64,000 bases of DNA from Phaseolus vulgaris (GCF_000499845.2 NC_023750.2:26602643-26666642), one strand, 5' to 3'; positions 21,548 to 32,989 are shown, numbered from the stretch's first letter. Numbers and translations are program-made. Notes: generated by a model from the letters alone, not told the origin.

Positions 21548-22291
21548 GGTTGTTTCAACTTAGTTTGAAAAACATTTTACTTTGATAAAGATTGAGATGC
21601 TAATTGCTTGAGATTTAATCTAAGGGTGGATTACAACATTAAACTACCCCAGAACAAAGCTTAAACCAGCACAGCAACAGCAAGCAAAGCAGAGGCTTCA
21701 ACATCCTTCAAAGGATTTGGATTCTTCAAAACATTGAACACCACTTGGTTCAACAAGGAGGACCGGTCACCTATTACAAAAGAAGCTTACAAGAGAAGCT
21801 TTACAAGGTAGCCTTCTAACTTTTCCAATTCTACCGCCTAAATGGAGAGTGAAGAGGCACCTTCTAGATTTTTCCTAAAACTAACGCCTATAGGTGCTAT
21901 ACAAAAGAGGTGTCTTAGGTTTCCCTCTTTAGCACCTTCCTAAACACTACTATATGTGTTTTAAATTTTATACAAAAGAAACTACAAAAAAGAGAAAACA
22001 TTTAAAGCCTACTTCCTAACTCTTTAGCTTTGCTCCTTGTAATCCTTTGAGGTAAAAAGGATGATGAGCTAATGTGTCTTTGAGCATCTTCAACTTCAAC
22101 CTCATTCTCTTCTTCTTCTTGATCTCCATCACCTTTATTCTCGGGTGCTCTCCACTTATTTAACAACTTTATATATTCAACGAACAACTTTATGCATATG
22201 TTTATTTAACTAACAACTATGTGTGTATTCACATATATCCTATTCTAACAGCTTAATATATATCGACATATATATTTAACTAATAAGCTTT

Positions 22292-23357
22292 TGTACCGAC
22301 CCGTCCACGGGCGTTGACCAAAGTCAACACTTGGTAGGACCCATTGAGGGCACAGGGAGACGGGAAGGAAGATGGTCAGGCCTCGGGCGTTGACTAGGTC
22401 CGAGTCAAGGGGTTCTTACATCCGATGGGCGCCACCTTCCGATACCCACGAGTTGGAGAGACCGTGGAGGAGGCGGCACCATAGGATGCGCCCATAGATA
22501 GGGAGCACCACCTCCCGATACCCATGGGTAGGGGAGACCGTGGAGGGGGCGGCACGGTAAGAGGCCACGGAAAGGGCGTGGAGGCCTCGGGCCTCGGTAC
22601 CTCAGAAGAGTAATAAAGAGAAGAGAAAGGTGGCTTCAAAGCCATACTCCCAGTACCCGCAGGGAGAGACCTGACTCGTGAAGTACCCATGCATAAGGTG
22701 TAGAGACACGGCAGTGCACGCCACCTTTGGAGAACCGCTGGGACAGATACGGCCCGGGAGAGGGCCACGTCCCAGGGGGTATTCTGCATGCATGGTACGA
22801 GAAGAAGGTAGAGATATTCCCAGGGCACATGACTAGAGGCTGGGGCGCATGAGTTGGCACCCAGGTAGTCACCCCCTGCGCCGGATGCACTTCGAGAAAG
22901 GGAGACTTGCGCGCTGGGATTTCCCTAAGTTGGGTTACAGCGTCGTAAAGCCTCCACCCAAAGTTGCGCTTAAGTCATAAGTGGCACGTGGCAAAAGCAC
23001 TGAAACCCAAGGTATATAAGCCTCTCTGAAAGCTTAGTGAGGTACGTTTTTGAATCATTTGCACGCTTACACACTGTACGCACGAGTGATTCGAGCACGA
23101 GAGAGAAGTTAGTTAGGAAATAGTTACACACCTTCAGAACACTACAGTTGTTGTGTTCCGATACGGAGGTGCACGGTGCTTTACTGCCATACTGACTTGA
23201 GCGTCAGAGTGCAAACAACCGCAAGGGCGCCCTTTGTTCTCTATGTTTCAGGTACCCCTGGCGGCGAAGGGTGGAGATTTGGAACAAAGACGAAGGAGTC
23301 CTTGATACGCGAGTCTTAGTTACGCACGAAGCATAATTTTGTCAACCGGCAGGAACA
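22292..23357 (+). mobile_element. Solo LTR, family A (diverged subfamily)
   Basis: A 1,066-bp LTR starting TGTACCGACCCGTCCACGGG and ending CCGGCAGGAACA. TSD GCTTT (22287-22291) and ACTTT (23358-23362) differ at one base. It lacks the GGCGTCGCC minisatellite of other A LTRs. TATA box TATATAAG at 23013-23020. Confidence 0.82.
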
Positions 23358-23697
23358 ACTTTATATTAATATATGACCAAACTTATTATTTTTCTATTTT
23401 AATTATTCTCCATCGGGCTTACCAACGAAATTGGGTCGAGTCCATGACCTGCTTTTGGGCCAAAGCCGAGCTGACCATACCTAAATACTTGGACCGAGGT
23501 CCCGAGCACTCCTTTCCAGTACAAACTGAAACTGATTACTTAGTTTTGTATGCTCTCACTGCCTTGATCATCAAAGTCTGATCAACAGGTAGAGCCCCAT
23601 CTGTCCCAACGGAGCCACATTCAAGTGCAACCAAAGGAGACAAAACAGAAGCGGAACTCTCCATCCAAGTCAACCAAGGTCAACCAGCGACAAATCG

Positions 23698-23796
23698 TTA
23701 ATATATATTCAACTAACAACTTTATATTCGTTGATATATATTCAACTAACAGCTTTATATTCGTTGATATATATTCAACTAACAGCTTTATATTCA
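23698..23796 (+). repeat. Three tandem copies of a 33-bp unit
   Basis: Units start at 23698, 23731 and 23764, within the G1 LTR, and contain ATATATTCAACTAACA followed by TTTATATTC. Single related copies occur in other G LTRs, so this is a local expansion. Confidence 0.85.
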
Positions 23797-24119
23797 TATA
23801 TATATTTAACTAAGTATGCCTTATAATATCATATAACCAAACTTAATAGTTTATGTTCTTTTACAGAGCGTACCTTTAAAAGTGGGCTAAGCCCATGACC
23901 CACTTTAAGACCCAAAGTTAAGGTGACCACAACCAAATGCTTGGACCGAGGTCCCGAGCATTCTTGTCCAGTACAATTAAATAAAACTAAAAACATCCTA
24001 AATATTTATTTTAATTATAATATTACTTTTCAGTAATTTTCTAAATTTTTACTTTATATATTTTAAGTTTTGTTGAATTAAATAGTTAATATTTAGACAT
24101 GAATAATACAATTTGAAAG

Positions 24120-24889
24120 TGTTCTCGCCAATTGACTCTAGTGACAAGCTCTAGCTCCGGTCTGCCTCTTCTGGAATCTGTTCTACGTCTTGTTGCACTG
24201 GAACATGGCTTCGTTTGAAACAAATGGGAGTCCAACTGTTGATCACACTCCGACGATCAAGTTAGTAAGAGCTTACTAAAATTAAAGAAGTATTCAGTTT
24301 CAGAGTCAGAAACAACGTACCTTTACATGGGGTGTCAAGTTCCTTTTATAGCTTATCTCTTGTAACAACTTTCCCTCATGATAATCTAATCTCAACCGAA
24401 AGCATACGTAATAGTAAACATTTTGTTTATGGGCACCTCTACTCAGGGTGCTACAATAGAAAAGAATCTTATCTCTAGAATAAAATAACAATAAAAAAAA
24501 TCACATGCTAACGGGGCACCACTTATCTTCAGGTGCTAACTGCAGGAAAACATTTTGTTTACATGGGCACCCTTACTCAAGGTGCAACATTATCTTTCAC
24601 TATGCATGCAACTTAACCACTACGTGCCCTAAACGCACACTTAGGTTAAAATATATTTATGTGACTTAACCACTACGTGCACTAATATGCACCCTTAGGT
24701 TAAGAAATATCTTTTACTAATAACCTTATATTTGTATGTAAAAATATTATTTTAATTATTCCTCAACGGGCTTACTAGTATAACTGGACCAAACTCATGA
24801 CCCACTTTATAGGTCCAACAGCCGAGGTGACATACTCACACCGTGCACCGAGCTCCGATCATTGATCATTAAACACTTTGTCCATTACA
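24120..24889 (-). mobile_element. Solo LTR G4 (Tat-like family G, minus strand)
   Basis: On the plus strand it starts TGTTCTCGCCAATTGAC and ends GTCCATTACA. TSD GAAAG (24115-24119) and GAGAG (24890-24894), one mismatch. A segment beginning ACTTAACCACTACGTGC is duplicated with a 54-bp period at about 24610-24710. Confidence 0.75.
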
Positions 24890-26932
24890 GAGAGCATAAC
24901 TAATTAATTATATATTTTTAATCTACAAAATTAAAATAAAATGAAATTTTATTTTTATATTATCAACTAATTTAATAAATAACTCCATCTGGCATTTCTA
25001 ATTAAATTTACCAAACAAAACCACATTTACCTAAACAACATAACTAAATAATAAACAAAATCTGAAGGATATTTTCAAGATATTAATTCATAGAACGTAA
25101 ATCGTAAATCATGTAAAGCATATTGCATATAAAGTAGTTGTCCCCGCAAATGAAGAATAATGCTCCAATGTTCCTGTAAAATGTTTTTTTTTTTGCCTTT
25201 TCCTTTTCCTTATGTTATACCAAATTTTGTATTGCTATCAATCTAGAGAATATGATTCCTCAATCCACTATCAACAATGTTGTTGCCTATCCTTCATTTT
25301 CCCTAAATTGCACACAAATTAACTAGCACTTTGAGAACTTTCCCAAGCTTAATCTGCAAGAACTAATGGTCTCTGAAATTTGTAAAACAAATACCACTCA
25401 ACTGTATCAGATTCTATAATATGCCCCTTTCATAAAGGAATGATAATTGTAATATAAGAGTGTAGTTGCTTTAAACATATGCAGAATGTGAATTTGGAAA
25501 TGTTTGGTAGAAGTCATAAAAGAACATTTATATATGTATTTTAGGAATTTATAGCACATAGTTTATGTTTTATTTATTTATTTTAGAGAAAAAAGAGTAA
25601 GAGTTTAATATTTTATGGGATTAAATTTATTTTCTAATGAAACTTTTCACTTTCATTTTATTTTATCTTTTTAAATGAAACAATAGATCAATTATATTTT
25701 TAGTTCTTTAAATTTAGAGTGAATTAGATTTCAATCGTACAAATTTTTAAAAAATATTTTAATCTTTTATTTAGCCCCTTAAATTTATTGTTTAGACACT
25801 AAATAGTTTTGAAAAATAATTTTGTCTCTTGAATTTCGTACTTATAAACTAAAACGTTTTTTTTAAAAGAAATTAAAAGCTAAAATATTTTTTTAAAAAA
25901 ATAGAAGATAAACTGAATTCGTTCTATATTTCAAAAATTAAATATATAATTAAACTTCAAATTTAACGAGATATCTTTAAAGAGAATAATCTTTCCCATC
26001 ATAGTACTTACAAGAATATCATTCTCAAAATTGTAACTTTTTCCATGGAAGAAATGCTCAAAATCTTTGCGAGAAAAATAACTTGAATATCTTGGACTTT
26101 TAAAATGTTTTGTCACATATGTCATTTAACTAGTACCACTACATCCAAATTCCATCACAACAAATTCTCACATTTCATTATCCCTTTTAGGTTAAAAAAA
26201 TAGTGAAAGACAGAAACCATGTTCAATAATTCAATTAAAGTCGATACGATATATGAAAGGTACACCTATGCAATGTGAAGATGAAGAGTTGTATGGAAAG
26301 ATTGCATGAATATAATTATGAAGATGTGTCTTTAATACTTTATAGCAAAGCTACTTGTTTATATTTAGTTGTAGTTGGTAAGCTGTCTGTTATATACACA
26401 AAATAAATGACCCTATCACTAACCAAGACCCACGTGTAAAGACGAATTCCGTATTCTAGAGCATCACTGTCAGATAAGGAATGTGTCAATTCAAAATTGT
26501 ATACCTAAAATTATTAAATTAATTTTTATTATTTAAACTATTTACCTAAAGAAATTATTGAATATAAAATAATTTTAAAAAAAAATTACTACATTAATTA
26601 AATTAAATATTATTTTATAAACTAAAAAATTATTAATATTTAAAATAATTTTTATTATAAAAAAATTATAAATTATTTTTTAAATTAATATTTAATTAAT
26701 TATTAATATTTTAGCTCTCAATTACTTTTAAAATTCATAATTATAACTTTAATAATTAATTAATAAAAAATATTTTTAATATCAATAATTTTTAGTTTGT
26801 AAAATAGTATCTAATTTAATTTAATTTTTTAAATTAATTTTTATTTAATGATTTTTTTATAGTATTAATTTGTATTTTATGTAATTTTTTTACTGAATTA
26901 TATTTTTGCAATTTAGTTTAGGTTTAAGATCT
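24890..26932. other. AT-rich intergenic DNA
   Basis: I see no gene, no LTR and no coding frame of note. The stretch is AT-rich with many homopolymer runs; a large inverted repeat is listed separately at 26500-26880. Confidence 0.6.
26500..26880. repeat. AT-rich inverted repeat, MITE-like
   Basis: The arm at about 26593-26641 (AAATATTATTTTATAAACT) pairs imperfectly with the arm at about 26774-26825 (AGTTTGTAAAATAGTAT). Outer AT-rich flanks also pair in part. Clear terminal repeats and a TSD were not established. Confidence 0.45.
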
Positions 26933-26937
26933 ATTTT

Positions 26938-27371
26938 TCTTCTTGTCGGCTGACTTCGATCGGTCTCCTTGTTGAGCTCCACTTTAACTGGTCTTCACTT
27001 GGTGTTCCGAAATGCTACTCCACTGGGACAAAAGGGGCTCTACTTGTTGATCACACTCTGGCGATCAAGTCAGTGAGAACATTCAAGCTATAAAGTTGCT
27101 TCAGTCTAGAATATTCAGAAAATCGTACCTTTACCTAGGATCTCAAACCCCTTTTATAAACATTATTTCAAAAAATTTCATCCATGAGAATATAATCTCA
27201 ACATCCAGAATATAATATTCATCAATAATCTTTTCACCATTTACATGTTACTTTCAAGTACTAACATTCTTAACTGCTTTTACTTGTATTTAATATATAC
27301 TTCAACCAATTCAGTTATTCATGTATACCTCATACAATTCAATTATTTCTTTTGTTATTTTTATTTATCTT
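26938..27371 (-). mobile_element. Truncated 3' LTR of H
   Basis: Matches 60885-61320 of the 5' LTR. The U3 start (about 120-150 bp beginning TGTACTCGTC) and the PPT are gone; the LTR joins post-pol sequence at about 27371 (minus strand CTTTTCCCCC|AAAGATAA). Confidence 0.8.
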
Positions 27372-27443
27372 TGGGGGAAAAGAGCATCACCTCAAAAAGC
27401 ATGATTATTCAAAGGAACAGAATAAAAATTCAAATGTCTTAAC

Positions 27444-28690
27444 TCAAACAAAACTTGAGGTTGGACGCATTCCACGTTCGTGGGATGGCTCTGCGTTCAG
27501 AGTTTCCAAGTTATATACACCGTTTCCCAGTACCTCGACTATGCGGAAAGGGCTAGTCCACTTCGGAGACAGATTGTTCTCAATCAGGTAGGGGTGGGCC
27601 TTCCACATTACCAAGTTAGAAAACTTGAACTGCCGAGGCTTCGTTTTAGTCTTGTGCCTTAACTCCACCCTTCTCATCAAAGCTTCTGAGTTTATACGGG
27701 CATGATCACGTACCTCGTCCAACAAATCCAAATTCACCTTTCTTCCCTCGTTGGATTCTTCAACAACAAAACCTTGAAACCTCGGAGAACTCTCTTGTAT
27801 TTCAATTGGTATCATGGCATCTGACCCATACACCAAGTTGAACGGTATCAACTTGGTTGTTGACTACGGGGTAGTGTGGTAAGACCACAGTATTCTCGGG
27901 ATTTCCTCTAACCAATTTCCCTTTGCCTTTTCCAACCTACTCTTCAGTCCCTCAAAAGGACCATGTTCGCCGACTCTACCTGCCCATTTGTTTGTGGGTG
28001 CTCTACCGAGGCAAATACCTGCTTTATTCTGAGCTTTATGCACAACTTTCCCAATTCTTGACTAGCGAATTGGGTTCTATTTTCAGACACTAAATGCCTC
28101 GAAATCTTGAAACGACACACAATATTCTTCCACACAAAATGCTAGACTTTGTGAGCAGTTATCTGCGCAATCGGCTCAGCTTCAATCCACTTGGTAAAGT
28201 ACTTAATGGTAATGATGAGGTACTTAATTTGATGTACAACTAGAGGGAAAGGACCCAAAATATCTATTCCCCATGTTTGGAAAGGCCATGGGCGATAAAT
28301 AGATCGCAACTCTTCAGCTCGCGCATGGCACCAATCAACATGCTTCTAATACTGCCCATAATGCTGAACATATCTCCCACAATCCTCCTTAATGGGCCAA
28401 TAGTATTCTGCTCGGATGACGTTCAGCGAGAGAACCCATCTTTCTATGTGGCTACTACAAATACCCTCATGGAGCTCGTACATGGTCTGAGTGCACTGGT
28501 CCCCACTCACACAAGTGAGGAGCGGATGATTATAGCCGTAACGAAATAAGTTCCCATATACAGAGTGTACCTTCCCAAGTTTCTCTTTATAATTTTGGCC
28601 TTTGAGGGCTCAGAGGAGAGTAACCCATCAGTGAGGTATCGCTTATAAGGTGTCAACAAGGTCTCCTCAACTCTGACCTGCATGACTTCA
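27444..28690 (-). pseudogene. Integrase of H
   Basis: Tat integrase in several broken frames. The N-terminal zinc region YELHEGICSSHIE lies at about 28480-28440, with the second half of the site altered (HYGQY where A1 has RCKQC). The core has FQTWGIDILGPF (about 28280) and HLVSENRTQFAS (about 28090-28060), where the second catalytic Asp of SDNGTQF reads Glu. HPQTNGQVESAN follows at about 28000. A separate frame at 27851-27444 covers the C-terminal part (LVYGSDAMIPIEIQE, LSPKWTSPFRIVEV). An internal stop (KV-stop-HFVW) and frameshifts make it non-functional. It is clearly related to A1 but much more diverged. Confidence 0.85.
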
Positions 28691-28699
28691 AAATGTTTA

Positions 28700-30395
28700 T
28701 CTTCAAGGAACTCGCATGTAGTTATCCTCGGGGGCCTTTAACTTTTCCTGGACCATCGAGCGATGTCTTTTCCCTTGCTCGGGCTAACCTGCAAAATCTT
28801 CAGGTGACCCACCATCGACAACTCCTATGTAGCTATCCTGGGTTTTTTAAGGTTTCTTGGATTACCGAGCTTTATCTACCTCCCTTTCTCGAGCTAGCTA
28901 GCTTAGACAACAGGTCTGCTCGCGAGTTCTACTCTCTGGGAACTAGAACAAGGTCGAACGTAGAAAAAGCTACTCTTAAGATCTTTACATACCTGAGGTA
29001 CAAGGCTAGTTGCGGGTCTTTGGCTTGATATTCGCCTATGACTTGCCCAGTCACAAGCAATGAGTCTTGAGCTCCCAACTTCTTGGCCAACAACATTTAT
29101 TCTATCAAGGCATCATACTCGGCTTGAATGTTGCTCGCTTTAAATGCAAATCTTAGGGCTTGCTCGATTAAGAGCTCGTTCGGTCCTTCTAAAATGACCC
29201 CAACTCCGCTCCCTTGCTGGTTGGAGGACCCATCGACCGACAAGACCCATTGGAAATCATTGGGATCAGGCTGAGAGTCTTTGGATGTAAGCTCCACCAT
29301 AAAGTCTGCATACACCTGGCCTTTGATTGACCCTCGTGGTTCATACTGTATGTCAAACTCGGAAAGCTCAATCGCCCCGTGGACCATCCGACCTGCTATA
29401 TCAAGCTTTTAGAAGACCTTTCGGATGGGTAGGTCGGTCATTATGATAACAATGAAGCTCTAGAAGTAATGGCGAAGTCACCGAGCTGTGAACACCACAA
29501 GTAGGGAAACCTTCTCGATAGCTTGGTACCAAGTCTCCGGCCCCAACAACACTTTTTTCACGAAGTAGATTGGCTTTTGGATCTTCTCTTGATCTTGTAA
29601 AATGACCAAGCTAATAGCCTGATTTGTTACTAAGAAATACACTCGAATGGGAACTCCTAGAATTGGCTTACCAAGAACTGGTGGACTGGCCAAATACTCC
29701 TTGAGCATAATGAAAGCCCTCACAATCATCGGTCCACGCAAAACAATTATTCTTTTTTAGGCATTAAAAGTAAGGATATTTGTTATCTCCACTGGCTGAC
29801 AGAAAACGAGACAGGGCGACATGCGCCCGATCAGCTATTGCACTTCTTTCACACTGGTTGAGCTTCTCATGTGTTATAATTGTTGTGCATTTATCTGGGT
29901 TTGCCTCTATTCTTCTCTCGGTTAAACAAAAAGTTGAGAAACTTCCCTGCTTCAACACTAAACACATATTTCTCAGGGTTTAACTTCAAATTATACCTCG
30001 CTACGTAGCAAATAGCTCTTCCATGTTGGAAACATGTTGATCTTCCTTCTCCGAGGTGACGGCCATGTCATCCACATACGCTTGGACGTTACGCCCGAGC
30101 ATTAGTGAAAGAATTCGATCCACGAGCCTTTGATAGGTCGCTCCAACATTTTTTAGACCAAAGGGCATGACCTTATAGCAGCAACTGGTGACCTCAGCCA
30201 TAAAAGTTGTCTTGCACTCATCCTTCGGGTGCATACGAATCCAGTTATACCCTCAAAACGTATCCAGAAAACTCAACAATCGACATCCTGAAGCGCTATC
30301 CACCAAGGAATCTATACTTTGTAGATGGTAAGAATCCTTAGGGCAGGCTTTATTCAGGTCAGTAAAGTCAACACACATCCTTTACTTCCCATTTT
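28700..30395 (-). pseudogene. pol: RT palm and thumb, RNase H and second RNase H of H
   Basis: Continues RT on the minus strand left of F2: RMCVDFTDLNKACPKDSY, LLSFLDTF, YKVMPFGLKNVGATYQRL and QAYVDDMAV (YVDD near 30075). The thumb frame (about 29967-29764) is frameshifted. RNase H (29741-29478) has VYFLVTNQAISLVILQ. The archaeal-type RNase H (29387-29097) has SVDGSSNQQGSGVGVILEG. The codon at the F2 junction reads GK-stop-RMCVDF where A1 has GKWRM. Confidence 0.82.
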
Positions 30396-31390
30396 TGATA
30401 TGATTCCGCTAGCACAATTAGAATGATTCTTCACATTCTTAGGAATCATCTTGAGTTGGTTATGAGATAGGCACTTTATCATAGAATTGGATCAAGGTTC
30501 TATGAACAAGAACTCACCAAAACTAGTGCCAAAACACAAACTCATATGGAAGTTCCAATTATTGTCAAATTGAACCGATTAAAATGAGAGGAAAAGCAAT
30601 TGCACCGAATAGAATTGACATAGAACTGAAATGAACCGATCAAAATGAAATAAAAGGCAAGAATTCTGAAAAGAAGTGCTGGAAATGTAAAAGCACCAAA
30701 CCAAAACACAAAACAAAGAAGAACAACTTGCTGAAAAGTGAAATAGCCGAACGAAAAGACAAGAACACAAGCTAAGACATGAATATCAAAAGAGAAGGAA
30801 GGAAGGAAAAGAGAAAGCTCATGAAGATGGAAGAATGGTTGGATGATCACGCCACTAGGAGGATGGAGACTCCAAGATAAGTGTGCAAGCCGCCACTTGA
30901 GGTAACCATGGAACCATCAAGATAAGACTAGTGAAGAAGGCCCAAAGCTCTCCAATGCTCTCTCAAAAATTGAGTATAGTTTCTCTAAATAAAATTCAAA
31001 TCTGAAATGTACAAGGGCAGCACCTTAATTTATAGCCTAGAGGTGCTGAAATGCAAGCTAAATAAATTCAAAAACTCCCCCCAAATTCAAATGAAAGTGG
31101 CGCCTAAACCAAGTCATGAGGAAGGTGTGATCTCTTCTCTCACTTTGGCACCTCCTTATTTACTCCTACACCTATCTACTAACGCACCCCCCTTCCTAAG
31201 ACTCCTAACTAAAGACTAAAAGATGCTTTAACAATATAGGTTTCTAATGTTTCCCTCAAAGCACCTTCAACCAAAGAAATTACAAAAAGAGAAAATAAAC
31301 GTCCCCTAGCTCCTAAAGCTTTGAACATGCTTCTTGTAAGCCTTTGAGGTGGGTTTTGACCTCCATGGCCGTCCTCAATCTCTTCTTCTT
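30396..31390 (-). mobile_element. Chromovirus-type solo LTR F2 (minus strand) inside H RT
   Basis: Same family as F1 and of similar length. The left end TGATATGATTCCG is sharp at 30396. The right end is unclear (about 31380-31392) because both H and F2 read CTTCTTCTT there, and no TSD is evident. On the minus strand it encodes EEEIEDGHGGQNPPQRLTRS near its start, matching the pol tail in F1. It interrupts H RT between VLVKK and NGK. Confidence 0.65.
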
Positions 31391-31890
31391 CACCAATACG
31401 ACATTCACCAACCAGTCAGGGTACTGGATCTCCCGAATTTCGCCAGCTGCCATAAGTTTCCTTGTTTCTTCTCGGATGACGAGATGTTTCTCTTCATTGA
31501 GCATCCTTCTTCAATGGACCACGGGCCTAACCTTTTCATCTATGGTAAGCCGATGACACAAAATGTCTGGGTCTATTCCGGGCATGTCGGCGGACGACCA
31601 TGCAAAAACGTTCATGTTCACCGAGATAACATTGGCTATTCTATCTTTTAATTCTTTGCCCAACGTAGTACCGAGCTTGAATTTCTTCCCCTTTATCTCC
31701 CTCTTATGAACCTCTCCAACAGGTCTAAGTCGTCTTTCATTGCTAATTCATGCCTCTGCTATCCATCCTGGCACTCCGGGCTGGATAGTAACTGTGTAAG
31801 CTCCTCTACGATTCTTCAAGCTGCTCTCATAACACTTTCGTGATATCTTCTGGTTGGCCTTCATAACGATCACCCCTCCTTCTGATGAGG
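31391..31890 (-). pseudogene. End of protease and start of RT of H
   Basis: Right of F2 on the minus strand. KLPSSEGGVIVMKANQKISRKCYESSLK closes the protease region and matches A1. The linker and RT start follow: DRIANVISVNMNVFAWSSADM, PGIDPDILCHRL, VRPVVHRRRMLNEEKHLV and IQYPDWLVNVVLVKK. The protease part continues across C1 at 51339. Confidence 0.82.
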
Positions 31891-31895
31891 GTAAC

Positions 31896-32989
31896 TGTTG
31901 AACCAAGTGTGTTCAAGCTTTGAAGAATGTAAACCCTTTGAAGGTTGATGAAAGACTAGATGTGTTTGTTGTTGCTGAGCTGTCTTTTAGATAGGATCTG
32001 GGGTAGATTTTATGTATAATCCACTCTTGATTGAATCCAAAGCATAAGCATTCTATATCCTTTTAAAAGAAAAGTGTTTTTCAAACTAAGTGAAAAACAA
32101 CCTGTTGTTTTGTCAAAACAACCGATTGTTTTATACTTAAGTGTTTTTAGAAAGGTTGAAAACTGTTTTTCAATGGTTGACTTGCTGTCAAACCAAAAAA
32201 ATCGATTGTTTGTTTTGGGACCATAACAGAAAACTGTTTTGTGCTTTGACTGAGCATTAAATGATTTTCTAACTATTTACGCTCCAGTTTTTAATGCTTT
32301 GACCAATCTTTAAATGCAATGAATAGTTTGTTAAGATTTTGTAACAAACAACAACTTTGAATATATATAGAAAAACAGATTTTGATTTTTTCAACTGATT
32401 TGAGATTTTGAAAAGTTGAGAATTGCTTAGAGATTGCTTTTGATCAAAGTGTGTGAGATAGGATTTTCATCTTGTATTGATTTCAGATTTGTTTTGTAAC
32501 AAGTGTAATCCTTTGTATTCTTTGAAAGAAACCTTGTGTTTTTGCTGAGAAGTGTTGTGTGTTCTTGAGGGGATCAAGATCAGCATTCTTAGTGTTGTTG
32601 TGCTTGACCAAAGGAAGTGTGTGTCTTGAGGGGATCAAGGTCACTTCTTTGTTTGTGTTGTAAGTAATCTAGGGTTGATTGCTTAGTGGATTCCCCAGTG
32701 ATTTCTGGGAAGACTGGATGTAGCTTTGGGTTTAGAGTGAACCAGTATAAATCTCTGTGTGCATTCTCTCTATCCTTAATCTCTTTAAATTCAGTTTTTA
32801 TATTTGTGAACTGGTATAAACAACCGATTGTTTTTCTGGTGCTGTGCTTATTTTCTTTGTGTTTTGGCAAACTGAATTCTGATTTAAGTGTTTCTCGAAG
32901 TAATTTCATTCTTGACTTAAAAGTTTGCGAAAACCCTCTTTAAACCATTCACCCCCCCTCCCTCTAGTTTAAAGCCATACATTCTAACA
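31896..32989 (+). mobile_element. 5' LTR of C1
   Basis: A 1,094-bp LTR from TGTTGAACCAAGTG to ACATTCTAACA. TATA-like TATATATAG near 32362. It contains the dyad AAACAACCGATTGTTT at 32117-32132 and 32818-32833. Compared with the 3' LTR it lacks two partner copies of that motif (near 32200 and 32835). Confidence 0.9.

Larger units (their letters stand above)
4120..21755 (-). mobile_element. Remnant of a solo copia LTR, family C (minus strand), interrupted by A1
   Basis: The left piece, 4120-4180, matches the 3' end of the C1 LTR in reverse. The right piece, 21548-21755, matches its 5' end in reverse (TGTTGAACCAAGTG...). Perfect TSD AGGAG flanks the pair at 4115-4119 and 21756-21760, which shows that the two pieces belong to one insertion into F1. 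The LTR of C1 is about 1.1 kb, so roughly 0.8 kb from the middle is missing. That part was lost with the right end of A1. Confidence 0.8.
3505..22131 (-). mobile_element. Chromovirus-type solo LTR F1 (minus strand), split by nested insertions
   Basis: Own sequence is 3505-4119 plus 21761-22131, close to 985 bp. It has TG/CA ends and the perfect TSD CCTTT at 3500-3504 and 22132-22136. On the minus strand it starts TGATGGAGATCAAGAAG and soon encodes a polyprotein tail ending PQRITRSKAKELGSRL-stop (about 22130-22002). This is the same arrangement as element I, whose LTR starts TGATGGAAGAGG and encodes GPTTRAMAKRL. A minus-strand TATAAAAGG lies near 4104-4112. I infer an LTR of a CRM-like element whose pol ends inside the LTR. 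Confidence 0.75.
2274..23523 (-). mobile_element. Solo LTR G3 (Tat-like family G, minus strand), split by nested insertions
   Basis: Own sequence is 2274-2286, 3112-3499, 22137-22286 and 23363-23523. On the minus strand it runs from TGTACTGGAAAGGAGTGC to GGCAAGAACA. It lies inside G2 with TSD GACTG (2269-2273) and AACTG (23524-23528), one mismatch. A minus-strand TATA box (TATAAAAG) is visible at 3316-3323. It was later hit by a solo B LTR (2287-3106), by F1 (3505-22131) and by a solo A LTR (22292-23357). Confidence 0.8.
592..23692 (+). mobile_element. Solo LTR G2 (Tat-like family G), split by nested insertions
   Basis: Own sequence is 592-816, 1963-2273 and 23529-23692. It begins TGTACTGGACAGGAGTGC and ends near AACCAGCGACA. 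It sits in opposite orientation inside the G1 LTR with a 5-bp TSD (ATTCG/AATCG). Nothing internal such as a PBS or coding sequence is present, so it is a solo LTR. It is itself split by a solo A LTR at 817-1962 and by G3 at 2274-23523. Confidence 0.75.
176..23975 (-). mobile_element. 5' LTR of Tat-like element G1, split by nested insertions
   Basis: The LTR sequence itself is only 176-591 plus 23698-23975; everything between is later insertion. On the minus strand it starts TGTACTGGAC-like at 23975 and ends ...GCAAGAACA at 176, next to a PBS, so it is the 5' LTR of an element lying to the left of the window. G2 is inserted at 591/592 with TSD ATTCG (587-591) and AATCG (23693-23697), one mismatch. 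A 33-bp unit is tandemly triplicated at 23698-23796. The outer TSD of G1 cannot be checked because its other end is outside the window. Confidence 0.75.

Noticed and set aside
3505..22131. F1 as a 5'-truncated LINE
   Set aside because: TG/CA ends, a 5-bp TSD, no poly(A) tail, a TATA box and a gypsy-type pol tail all fit an LTR better.
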